From Eimeria necatrix (Eukaryota > Apicomplexa > Conoidasida > Eucoccidiorida > Eimeriidae), in the NCBI RefSeq assembly GCF_000499385.1, contig NW_013651701.1, positions 66,751 through 130,750 of the forward strand: a stretch of DNA of 64,000 bases. Reading direction: 5' to 3'. The translations under genes were made by a program, and so were the position numbers. Positions 20,374 through 30,949 of this stretch are shown piece after piece. Position 1 is the stretch's first letter. The number at the start of each line of letters is the position of its first letter. The notes below the pieces were generated by a model, which made no database searches, was not told the origin of the DNA, and saw only the letters and a list, made by a program, of their open reading frames with translations.

Positions 20374-20509
20374 GCGGCGGGTGGGGAGAAGCTAATGCCG
20401 CAGCAGCTGCAGCGGACGGCCTAATAGCTGCGCCAGCTCCCACAGCGGAAGCGCGGGCAATGGACGCGGCGCACAGGGAGCTGCAGCAGCAGACAGCTGC
20501 GAACAAGCA

Positions 20510-20542
<33 letters not shown>

Positions 20543-21715
20543 GCAGCAGGATTACTTCAGTGACAGAAGCGTGCGAGAGAGATGCACCAACGCCGAAGGA
20601 GGGCCAGAATTTTCTCCCTCCTTCTTTTCCTTTGAGTCCTCAGGAGCAGCGGCAGGCCCCGCTGCTGCCAGTGCTGCTGCTGCTGGGGCTGCTGCTGGCG
20701 GCGCTGCTGCTGCTGCTGCTGCTGCTGGGGCCCCACATACTGTGAAGGATACAACAGCGGGGTCTGAAGACAGCCGAGGCGGCATCTGCAGCACAAGTGC
20801 GGGGCCCCGGGGCCCCAAGGGAGAAGGTAAGAAAGCTGCGGGGGGCCCCAGGTGCCCACAGGGACTCGCGGGGACCTTCCAGTAGACTAGCAGCTCTAAA
20901 AAAGCTGCTGGGGCTGGCGAAAGACAAGAAACGCGAAGAAGAAAGAAAGTGATGGAGTGTTGGCTTCAAACCTGGCAGTGTGTTGGAAGGCGAGCTCGGC
21001 AGGTGTATGTACACCGCAGCAAACACGAGCAACGCGTCCTGCTAAAAAAATAAGCCTCTACAGTTATAAATTTCAATTCTTTTTTCGATACTGCGATTAA
21101 GAGCGCAGAAGAAACCGCGCCGCTCACAGTGCAGCAGCGGCAGCGGCAGCAAAGCAGCCTGAGGAGCAGCCCTTGCGCTCACCTCGCCTAAGAGACAGTC
21201 GAAAACGAAAGACTGCCTGACACAAAAATTCATTTAAGTTTCAATGACTAGAAAAATGCCCTGAAACGCAGCAGCAGCAGCAGCAGCAGCAGCGCCAAAG
21301 CAGCACAAAGACACAGCACGGCGCATGCAACAGCGGACCGTTCCAGCCGCCGCCGACGGCCACAGCCACCGAAATCAAGAACTATTCAGCAAATCTTCTG
21401 TTTAATTTAGCTTTTAAATATTCAAACTGTAAAGGTTTTCAATCCCGCCAGGCGTTCAGCAGCAGCAGAATCCGCAGCTCGCGCCGCAGCAAGCAGCAGC
21501 CACGCAGCAGCCCCAGCTAGCGAAGAAGCAGCAAACAGCAAGAGCAGCAGCCACGCCTCGTGAAGCAGCAGCATGCAGCAAGACAGCAGCAGCAGATCCA
21601 GAAATAGCAGCAAGCAGCAAGAGCAGCAGCAGCAGCGATCCGCATTCCCCACCTGCCGCCCCCAGCAGGCAGCAAAGTACAACCAATTAATAATAATAAT
21701 TCAATACAATTAAAA

Positions 21716-21996
21716 AGCAGCAGCAGCAGCTAGCTGCACTTAAAAGCAGCAGCAGCAGCTAGCTGCACTTAAAAAATGCTGCTCCCCCCCGGAGCCCCAG
21801 CCACCCAGCGAGCACAGCGCCTCGTGGCTAGCCACGGCTAGCCACAGGCAGCTGCAGCTAGCCACAGCTAGCTGTTAACAGCCACAGCTAGCCGCAGGCA
21901 GCTGCAGCTAGCCACAGCTAGCTGTTAACAGCCACAGCTAGCCACAGGCAGCTGCAGCTAGCCACAGCTAGCTGTTAACAGCCACAGCTAGCCACG
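21716..21996. repeat. Tandem repeats built on GCTAGC
   Basis: First, a roughly 31-base unit (AGCAGCAGCAGCTAGCTGCA plus CTTAAAA) occurs twice at 21717-21776. Then a unit of about 60 bases containing CACAGCTAGCTGTTAACAGC follows about three times from about 21835 to 21992, with near-perfect copies. Confidence 0.85.
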
Positions 21997-22064
21997 GGGG
22001 GGAAAGGTGCGGGGAAGAACAGCTCCCCACATTTAATGAGACCTGAAAGCCAGAGCTGCGCCTC

Positions 22065-22345
22065 CCTGGGGGGCCCCCCGAAGGGGGCCCCCCAAAGGCT
22101 TGGGGGCCCCCCAAGGCTGGGGGGCCCCCCAAAGGCTGGGGGGCCCCCCAAAGGCTGGGGGGCCCCCCAAAGGCTGGGGGGGCCCCCAAAGGATGGGGGC
22201 ATCCGAAAGAGAAGAGGGGACCCCAAAAGGGAAGGGGAGCCCCCAAATGATGGGGGGCCCCCCAAAGGGTGAGGGGGCCCCTGAGAAAGATAAGGCACTG
22301 AGAGGGGGGCCCCCTTGATAGTGGGGGCCCCCCTGGGGCCCTTGT
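22065..22345. repeat. GGGGCCCC island with CCAAAGGCTGGGGGG unit
   Basis: A 19-base unit of the form CCCCCCAAAGGCTGGGGGG recurs about six times at 22090-22180, then decays. Both strands remain open and would encode Gly-Pro repeats, without an initiation context. Confidence 0.85.
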
Positions 22346-22443
22346 GGGGAGCTGCTGCTCCCGTGTTGCTGCTGCGAAGAAGGGTAGAGCATAAGCTGCT
22401 GCCTCGCAGGTCTTTTCGGTTTGCTTCTGTGCCTTTTGTGCAA

Positions 22444-22470
22444 AACCCTAAACCCTAAACCCTAAACCCT
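22444..22470 (-). repeat. Telomere-like repeat (CCCTAAA on + strand)
   Basis: Four tandem CCCTAAA units lie downstream of the minus-strand glutathione synthetase gene. On that gene's sense strand they read TTTAGGG. Confidence 0.9.
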
Positions 22471-22697
22471 GGGAAGCTGCACTGTTGCAGCAGCAGCTGC
22501 GCTTCACTTGCGCTGTGCTGCTGCTGCTTCCCTCCCCTGGCGCGGGGCCACAGCTGAGTAGCAGCTAGGGGCCCAAATTGCTGCTGCAGCAGCAGCGCTT
22601 GCTGCTGCTGCTGCTGCTGCAAGAGGCTCCTTAGGCTGCAACAGCGGCAGCTGCTGCTGCCCTTACATCGCCTTCGCTGCGCTCCCTGAGACTTCCT

Positions 22698-22732
<35 letters not shown>

Positions 22733-22745
22733 AAGACACAAGCAG

Positions 22746-22916
22746 TTAAGCCCAGGTGCTTCCCAGCTGCTGCAGCTGCTGCACAAGGGCCCAGGCCTCA
22801 TCTCCAGCAAACAGCAAAGGCGAGTCCAGCTGGGCGTAGCCAGCAGCAACTCCACCTTCATCTGCTGCTGCTGCTTTTGACCTCAGCAGCGTCCCGCAGC
22901 TCACGTTGAGCTCATA

Positions 22917-22949
<33 letters not shown>

Positions 22950-23057
22950 GCTGCTGCTGCTTAGCAGCTGCTGCCCTTCTCCGCAGTACAGAAACGCACT
23001 GAAGACTCCCAGCTCCCCCACAGTTGCAATGGCTCTGCACTGCACCGACGAAAAGAG

Positions 23058-23103
<46 letters not shown>

Positions 23104-23623
23104 GCTTCCATTCTCAAACACAAAGAAGGCAGCACAGGAGGGAACATGCGCCGCACGAGGACATAAGACTGAAGCCTGTCTGGGGCCTTCCCAGCAAGGC
23201 CTGCAGCAGCAGCAGCAGCAGCAGGGGCAGACGCAGCAGCAGCAGCAGCAGAGTGGGCGCCAGGAGGAGCAGCAGAAGCAGCAGGAGCAGCAGCAGCAAG
23301 GTGCCGCGAGAGCAGCTGCTGCAGCAGCGGCCCGCACACGTTGTTGCCCCCGCCTTCCCGCTGGGGCTTCAGCAAATAGAGCTGGGGATTAGCCACAGCG
23401 TCTTCGACCATAGCTAGACTCAAGGCTTCCAGTGGGGTGCTTGCTGCTGCTGCTGCTGCTGCTGCTGCAGCGGGTGCTGCTGCTGCTGCTGCTGCTGGGA
23501 AAGGCGTGTCTGCAGGGTCAACGTGGGGCTGCAGCACTTCGCGAACTGCTGCTCTTGCTGCTGGGCAGGGCAAGAAGCGCTGCAGGACATCTTCTACCTG
23601 TGCGGACGCAGCGGAGCACCCCA

Positions 23624-23658
<35 letters not shown>

Positions 23659-23870
23659 AGCCGCAGGAGCTGCTGCAGGTCCCTGCTGAAGAGCTGCTGC
23701 ACCTTCTTTGTGCCCGCGAGCTGCGCAGCAACTGAAGGGACTTTAATTGCGTCGGAGACCTCCAGCATTTCTCTCAGCTGCCAAATGCCTTCGTGTGGGT
23801 AGTGGCTGGGGCAGTACAGCGACCGCAGCAGCAGCAGCGACACTTCGTGCCAGCAGCAGCAGCAGCTGGA

Positions 23871-23916
<46 letters not shown>

Positions 23917-24204
23917 GGGCAGCTGCAGCGGGGGCCGCGGCCTGGAGGCAGGCTGCGGAGCAGCAGACGGCCTGCGGGCGGGCAGGGCTCGTCTGCTGCG
24001 CCGGTGGCTTTCCACTTGCTGCTGCTGCCGTCGGGGTGCAGCAGCAGCAGCTGCTGCTGCTGCCACAAGTCGTAGAGCTGCTGCGGGGACAGCCGCAGCA
24101 GCTGCACGCCGCTCGCCGTCTCCACTGCTGTCTGCAGCTGCAGCTGATCAAATAAGTTGGTCTCGGGCTCGAGACACACTAGCAGCATCACCATAGGAAA
24201 CACG

Positions 24205-24249
<45 letters not shown>

Positions 24250-24684
24250 AGCTGCTGCTGCAGCCGCGCTACGTAGGCGCGGTGGGCAGCAGCAACAGCA
24301 GCAGCCATTTCCTCCACAGGCGTATTGTGGGGGCAGGCTGGGAACTCCTGGGCCCCCCCGGGAGAAGCAGCAGCAGCGGGAAAAGCCCCAGCTAGCTGCT
24401 GCTGCTCTTTGGCTAGCTGTGCTGCAGCTAGCTGCTGCACCAGGAGTCTGTGCAGCTCCGACACGCGCTGGCTCAGGCCCGCAAAAGAAACAGCAATTGT
24501 GTTCACCTCCACCAGCCGCAGCGGCCAGGCTCTTGCCTCTTCTGCTGCTGCTGCTGCTGCTTCTGTTGCTGCTGCTGCTGCTGGGTGCTGCTGCTGCTGC
24601 TGCTGCTCGACAGAGGTGTCCAACATGAAGTCTGTGCGCAGCAAATGAAGCCGGATGTCCTTCTGGATGGAACGCGGCGCACTC

Positions 24685-24726
<42 letters not shown>

Positions 24727-24943
24727 ATGTACACTCTTTGCAAAATCCGCAGCAGGCGGGCCAGGAAGGCATCGTGTGCTGCAGCAAGCTGCAGCTGCTG
24801 CAGCAGCCACTGGGGGTCTGTTGTGATGTTGTCTATGAGCCTGTTGAAGTGGGGAGCCACAGAGAGTGCCTGCAGCAGCAGCAACAGCAGCAACCGGGGA
24901 GGCAGCAGCAAATGGAGGGCGGCAGAAGCCACAGCAGCAGCCG

Positions 24944-24979
<36 letters not shown>

Positions 24980-25376
24980 TAGCAGCCGCAGCAAATTTCT
25001 TGGGCAAATCACCTGCTTATAGCGACAAAATGGGAACGGAGAAGGCAGCAAAAGAAAAGGAGCAATCCGAGCCCTCAACAAATCCGCGGCAAACTGATCG
25101 AGCTGCTGCTGCTGCTGCTGTTGCTGCTGTTGCTTCTGCTGCTGTTGCTGCTGCTGCGGTTGTCGCAGCAGCAGCAAGCCGCTGTTCATGGCCAAGTGCA
25201 CTGCCCGCAGCAGCAGCTGGGGGATGCTGCAGTCGCTGAGCAGCAGCCGCTGCAATTCCAAAGGCTGCTGCTGCTTCAGTAGAAGGGCAGCTGGCTGCGC
25301 CTCATGCAGGACTTGCTGTGCGCCTTTGTGCGGGTGAGAGGCGCCATTGGGACCCACTGCTGCTGCTGCAGTAGCC

Positions 25377-25408
<32 letters not shown>

Positions 25409-25510
25409 GTCATTCGAGGCGGGGGAAACGAGCTGCACGGCGGAGAGCACGCGTAGCAGAGCAGACAGCACATCCTCCACACTTGGTGAAGGCCTTGACT
25501 GCTGCAACAT
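22746..25510 (-). CDS. Glutathione synthetase, eukaryotic type
   Basis: Two exons join in phase 0: 25510-25013 and 24869-22746, giving 873 aa from the ATG at 25510. The frame is open further upstream to about 25720, so an earlier start or 5' exon is possible. Exon 1 ends APFLLLPSPFPF, matching the family's N-terminal signature. Exon 2 continues ALSVAPHFNRLIDNI, LVEVNTIAVSFAGLSQRV, IKVPSVAAQLAGTKKVQQLF, LLKPQREGGGNNV (the glycine-rich ATP-grasp loop region), VGELGVFSAFL and DEGGVAAGYAQLDSPLLF. These run in the same order as the human enzyme (474 aa). The extra length is Gln, Ala, Ser and Leu homopolymers placed between conserved blocks. It ligates gamma-glutamylcysteine and glycine in the cytosol. 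Conserved ATP-site residues look intact, so I expect activity. Confidence 0.92.
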
Positions 25511-26257
25511 CGCCTGCTTCTGCAGCTGGTCTTGCTGCTGCTGCTGCTGCTCCTGCAGTTGCTGCTGCAGCTGCAGTCGGCTCCGCGTGTGCGCAGCGCT
25601 GCCTACTGCATCTGTCCCCCCAAAGCCCTCATCTACTCGGGGCCCCACGCCCTCCGCAGGTGCCGCCTCAGAGCAGCTGGCGCTTGCTGCTGGCTGCAGC
25701 AAATGCAGCAGCAGCAGCAACTGCAGCAGCAGCGCTTGGGAGTTGCAGTCAGCGGCCTCAACGGGAGGCTAATGGCTAGTGGAAGAACGCATAAATGAAA
25801 CTGTCTTTTGTAATTTCTATGATTCGGGGCCCGTTGCTAGCTGCTTTTGCTGCTGCAGCTGCCGCCGCCGCCGCTGCTCCTGCTGCTCGACTTGGCTCCA
25901 GCCACAGCTGCATGCGCCTTCTACAGATCAGGATCAAAAGCAGCAGACACCGCGGCAATTCGATTTTTAGTTGTACATACACCCCAATCTGTGCTGCCTT
26001 TGGCTGGCAGCGGGCGCTGCCTCGGTCTGCTGCTCTGCTGCTGCCGCTGCTGCTGCTGTCTTTGTAAGCGCAAGGACCGCAACAGCAGCAGCGGGACCAG
26101 CTCTGCTGTCTGTAGCAGCAGAAGTAGCAGCTTCCAGCTGCTTTTGTGAGTCTAGCTGTTCTTCTGGGGGCTCTGGCCTCCCCATTGCGGCGGAAGCAGT
26201 GCCAGCAGCAGCAGCAGCAGCATGCTGCAGCAGTAGGGGTCGAGATTGCTGCTGCCC
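25511..26257. promoter_or_regulatory. Divergent intergenic region between GSS and RING1-like genes
   Basis: About 0.75 kb lies between the proposed start of glutathione synthetase (-) and the ATG of the RING1-like gene (+). It is CAG-rich near both ends with a more mixed centre (25780-26000). It likely holds both 5' UTRs and promoters; no motif is claimed, and part may be coding if the GSS start lies upstream. Confidence 0.35.
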
Positions 26258-27151
26258 ATGGCAGCTCCTCAGGGGCCTCAGGGGTTCCAGGAGCCCCATG
26301 GTGCTGGTGCTGCGGCCCCAAGTCCTGCATCAGCAGCAGCAGCGGGCGGAACGGCAGCAGCTACGGCTGCACCTACCGTTGTTGTACCACCGGCAGCAGC
26401 AGCACCAGCTCCTAATGCAGCAGCAGCAGCAGCAGCCCCGGCGGTCGCTGCAGCAGCAGCATCACCTGCAGCAGCGACGCCAGCTGCGGGATCAACTGCA
26501 ACACCAGCTTCTGGAGCAACAGCAGCACCAGCTGCTGGGGTAGCAGTACCTGCCGCATCAGCAGCACCAGCCGCAGCAGCAGCTGCTGCTGCTGGTGCAG
26601 CACCAGCAACACCAGTTGCCGCAGCTCGTGCTGCATCTCCCGCTACAGCTGCTTCTGTGCGGGGCCAGCAGTGCATTCAGTTGCTGCAGTCGCAGCTAAG
26701 CAGGAATGCGCTGCAGCTCATAGGGAGCAGCAGCAGCAGCAGCAGCAGCGGCACCACGGATACCAAGATCCTACTGCCGCAGCAGCGGCCTTTGCTGCAG
26801 CAGCAAACGCTGCTGCAGCGGCCGCCACTCTGCGGCACCCCTGGTCTTCCGCTATACACAGCAGCCACTGTTCCAAGCCATCCGCTTCTCAAGCAGCAGC
26901 TGCCACTGCCGCAGCAGCTGCCACTGCAGCAGCCGCGGCAGCAGCAGCAGCAGCTGTGGCTGCATCAGCAGCAGCAGACACAGACGCCGCAGCAGCAACC
27001 ACTGCAGCAGCAACCGTGGCACCAGCAGCAGCAGCAAGCGCAGCAACAGCAGCCGCGCCAGCAGCAACAACAACAACAGCCGCAGCAGCAGCAACAGCCG
27101 CAGCAACAGCCGCCGCGCCAGCAGCAGCAGCAACAACAACAGCTGCAGCGA

Positions 27152-27192
<41 letters not shown>

Positions 27193-27511
27193 GCCGCGAC
27201 AGCAGCAGCAACAACAGCAGCCGCGGCAGCAGCCGCAACCAGTTCCAGCGACCGTCGGTCATGTGCCCAGGGCGGTTCAACCCCAGCAAGTGCAGCAGCA
27301 GCAGCAGCCACTGCAGCAGCAGCAGCAACCACTGCAGCAGCAGCAGCAGTCACTGCAGCGGCAGCAGCAGCCACTGCAGCAGCAGCAGCAGAAGCAAGAG
27401 CAGCTGGGACAAAATCAGAGGCAGCAGCAAGCGCTGCATCAACAGCAGCAGCAGCAACCAAAGCCTGTGGTAGTCTCGGGGGGTGGTGTTAAGGCGCAGC
27501 GGCACTCACCA

Positions 27512-27543
<32 letters not shown>

Positions 27544-27662
27544 GGGGGCAGCCTCCGTTGCTGCTTCCTCGGGGGCGCGTCAAGGCAGCGCCAGCAGCAG
27601 CAGAGTTGATCACACTTTAAGTTCGGTCCGGAGCCAGCCGGCAGCAGCAGCAGCAGCTCAAT

Positions 27663-27700
<38 letters not shown>

Positions 27701-27860
27701 CCAGCAGCAGCAGCAGCACCAGCAGCAGGCGCTGCGGCTGTGAAGACGGGGGCCCGAGGGAGCCAGAGCCCCGCGAGGAGCGCCCCGAGCACGAGCACGA
27801 GCAGCACGGACACGAGCAGCACGAGCAGCAGCAGCAGCAGCACGACCCCGACCGCGGCCC

Positions 27861-27905
<45 letters not shown>

Positions 27906-28778
27906 GGGTGATGAGCGAGCGGTCGAAGCAGTGGCTGGCGTACGACAGAGAACACGGGACGCTGTGGGGCCGGGACTGGGCGTACTACCGTTTGCTGCAG
28001 CAGCGGCTGCCGGCTTCGATTTCGCTGCAGCAAGCAGCAGCAGCAGCGCGGCGCGCGCCCGCGGAGCTGCTGCAGCAGCGCAGAACCCTCAGCAGCATCA
28101 AACTTCGAGAAGACCTTTCTTGTCCCATTTGCATGTCCATTTTAGATCACACTGTTGTCGTCAAGACTTGCCTCCACCGCTTCTGCGCAGAGTGCATAGA
28201 AAAGTGCGTTCGCATTGGCATTCGGGAGTGCCCCCAGGTGAGGGTTTAGGGTTTAGGGTTTAGGGTTTAGGGTTTAGGGTTTAGGGTTTAGGGTTTAGGG
28301 TTTGGGGTTTGGGGCTTGGGGCTTGGGCGTTGGGGTTCGGGGTCCGGGGTTTAGGGTTTGGGGGTTAGGGTTTGGTTTTCAGGGTTCAAAATTTGGGGAT
28401 TAGGGTTAGGGTTTAGGGTGTAGGGTTTAGGGTTTAGGGTTTAGGGCTTAGGGTTTAGGGTTTGTGGTTTGGCTTCCACGGGGTTCGAGGCATCACCGGA
28501 GAGCAGCAGCGAAACCTAGAGTCTTAGGCTCAGCCGTCAGGGCCAGTTGCTCTGTCGTTTCTAGGGTTTAGGGTTTGGCGTCTAGGGTTTAGGGTTTAGA
28601 GCCTAGCTGGGGTCCACCTGCTCTGTCGTTTCTCGGGTTTAGGGTTTAGCGTTTAGGGTTTAGGGTTTAGAGCACATTTGGGTTCGGGGTGCACTAGAGC
28701 GTGTTGCGGAGCCGGATGGCTGCTTGCCTCTCGCTGCCCTCCCTGCTGCACCTGCCGCTGCTGCTGCTGCTGCTGCTG

Positions 28779-28820
<42 letters not shown>

Positions 28821-29815
28821 GCGCAGTGTCGGTCCCACGTGGCCTCGCGCCGCAGTCTGCGCCCCGACGGCGCGCTGGACAGAGTTGTGCGTCGCATATT
28901 TCCTTCTTTGGAAGCTTTTGAAGAGAAGCACCATGTGCTGCTGGCGCGGGCGAACCAGCGGTTGAATTCGAGTCAAGGAGCAGCAGCAGAACACGCTGCT
29001 GCTGCTGCTGCTGCGGCCGCAGCAGCAGCAGCCGGCGCGGCCGGCGCCGGCGCAAGTCCTGTGCCAGACGCCCTCGCTGCAGCAGACCCCGCTGCTGCAC
29101 ACAAACGCAGCTTAGCGGCAGCTGCGGAGCTGCTGCAGCAGCCCTACAAGAAGCTTGCAGCGACTCCCAGCAGCAGCAGCAGCAGCAGCAGCAAAGTCTA
29201 TCCCGGACTGTTCCCCCGCGCGCCAACCCCTGCCGCTTTCATCGACGCCTCGGGCCAGCCGGTGCCGCGGCAGCAGCAGCAGCAAGGGAGGGCCTCAGGT
29301 TCAGCTGCTGAAGCAGCAACAGGCAGCAGCAGCAGCAGGTATCTCACCATGGCCATGCAGGCGGTGCTGCCGCCCCTGGAGAAGAAGCGGATGCGGCGGG
29401 AGTTGTCTGTGCTGCTGCGGAAACAGCAGGTTGCAGCAGCAGCAGCAGCCGCAGCAGCAGCAGGAACTGCAGCGGCGGACGCGAACCCAGAAGCAGCAGC
29501 ACCGATGAAGCTGCGCTTTGAGCTAATCCCCGACCCGCTGCTGCCGCAGCTGCCGCTGCTGCAGCAAAACAAATTCTCCACTGAAGGCCACAGCACAGTT
29601 TTGCAGCTGTGTCGCTTCATTGCTGCGCGCCTCAACCGCCAGCTGCAGCAGCAGCAGCAGCAGCAGCAAATCGGGGAGCTGCGGCTCTACACCAAAGAAC
29701 ACCGCGTCCCCTTCGGCCCCAATGTAACTCTTGCTGCTCTCCACCAGCTCTCTTTGGCTTATCCCATGGAGTCTCTTGTGGTTTACTACACAACAAGAAA
29801 CTATGGAGATGAGGG

Positions 29816-29854
<39 letters not shown>

Positions 29855-30949
29855 AGTGTTGGTTGTGTTTCGCAGCTGCTGCGGCGGATCCTTTCGGAGG
29901 GCCGAATGCGCTGTAGGGTGTATCTGTGTTTCGAGTCTTGCTGCTGCAGATGCTGCACTTGCTGCTGCAGCTGCCGCTGCCCACTGCCGATATGGCTGCG
30001 TGCTAGGCTTGTGGGGTCATGGGCTGCTGCTGCTGCTGCTGCTGTTCGTGCTGCAGGCGGCGGTGCACTGAGTGGCATTCGTGGACACCTGACTGAGGTA
30101 TCTTTGCTGCTGCCTGCTGAAAGCGCAGCAGCGAGCCGCACTCATTCGCAGCAGCAGCAGCAGCAGCAGCACGGCGGAGGGCGTGGAGGGGCCCTACAGG
30201 AAAGGCTCTCAAGCACTCCACCGGGCACTTCTGCTGCTGGAGGCCCCCGCCCTGCTGCTGCTGCTGCTGCCTCCCCTCGAGGCGCCAGCAGCGGCAGAAG
30301 TGCACACAGTTACTCCAGGTCCGCAGCAGCTGCAACGACAGCTGCAGCCACAGCTGCTGCTGTTGCAGCACGAGAAGCAGCAGCAGCAACGGCGCCCCCA
30401 TTAGCGGGCGCTCCCTCTGGAACCCCACCGAGGGGCGTGGGGACCTCAGCAGCAACAGCAGCAGCGGGAGCAGCAGCAGCAGCTGCTGCAGCACCCCAAA
30501 GGACACCTGCGGCTACTGGGATGTACACTAGCGCGACATCGGCTGCGCGGCGCGTTCCCGCTGCAGCAGCAAGGACGGCAGTAGTAGCAGCAACAGCGCC
30601 AGCAGCAGCAGCAGCAGGGAGGATGTATGTGGCTCCAGCTGCTGCTGGATCTCCAGCAGCAGCGGCAGCGGGAGCTGCGCAGCTCGGACGGCCAGCTGCT
30701 GCTGCTGCAGTGAGTCCAGCGGGTGTCCTTGCTTCTCTTCCCGCAGCAACAGCAACAGTAGCAGCAACTGCAGCAGCAGTGTCACTGCAGCAGCTGCCGG
30801 GAGTCAGTGCTGCAGCAGGGCCCCAGTGGCAGGGGGCCCTCCAGGGGCCCCTCAACACTCTAGGGAAGCCGCAGCTGGCAGGGGGGCCCCCCTCGCTGCA
30901 GCCAGCCAGTGGGGGCGGCCCGTGGCGGCCTGCTGCGCCGGGGCGTTAG
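26258..30949 (+). CDS. RING1/Ring2-type Polycomb E3 ligase (RING + RAWUL)
   Basis: Three exons (26258-28237, 28827-29814, 30129-30949) join in phases 0 and 1, giving 1262 aa. The first 540 residues are Ala, Gln and Ser homopolymers. The RING finger spans exons 1 and 2: LSCPICMSILDHTVVVKTC, LHRFCAECIEKCV and ECPQ, then CRSHVASRRSLRPDGALDRV. The SRRSLRPD tail after the last Cys pair, the RIFPS strand and the preceding Trp/Tyr segment (KQWLAYDREHGTLW) are hallmarks of RING1/RNF2 rather than generic RING proteins. Later in exon 2, MKLRFELIPDPLL, EGHSTVLQLCRFIAARL and ESLVVYYTTRNYGDE match the RAWUL ubiquitin-like fold that follows RING in PRC1 core proteins. Such enzymes ubiquitylate histone H2A with a PCGF partner in the nucleus. 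Exon 3 is Ala-rich and assigned by splice phase only. The ATG at 26258 is the first in frame. Confidence 0.82.
28238..28680 (+). repeat. Long telomere-like TTTAGGG array filling RING1 intron 1
   Basis: The intron opens GTGAGGGTTTAGGGTTTAGG, so the donor itself runs into the array. About eight perfect TTTAGGG units are followed by degenerate TTTGGGG, TTTCGGG and GCTTGGG variants, then further perfect stretches to about 28670. Confidence 0.95.

Larger units (their letters stand above)
20330..22436. other. No gene recognised; probably contains the Dcp1 5' exon
   Basis: The stretch holds CAG-rich open frames on both strands (notably 20460-20885), an AT-richer patch (21030-21430), a TAGC-related tandem repeat and a GGGGCCCC island. 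No conserved block was seen. The Dcp1 first coding exon is expected on the minus strand somewhere in the first part. Confidence 0.45.

Noticed and set aside
22036..22443. Gly-Pro repeat ORFs on both strands (GGPPSFGGPP type)
   Set aside because: They come from the GGGGCCCC island, occur in several frames at once and lack any non-repeat sequence or start context.
28238..28680. Chromosome end (real telomere)
   Set aside because: The array is short, degenerate and flanked on both sides by exons of one gene whose halves together make a complete RING finger.
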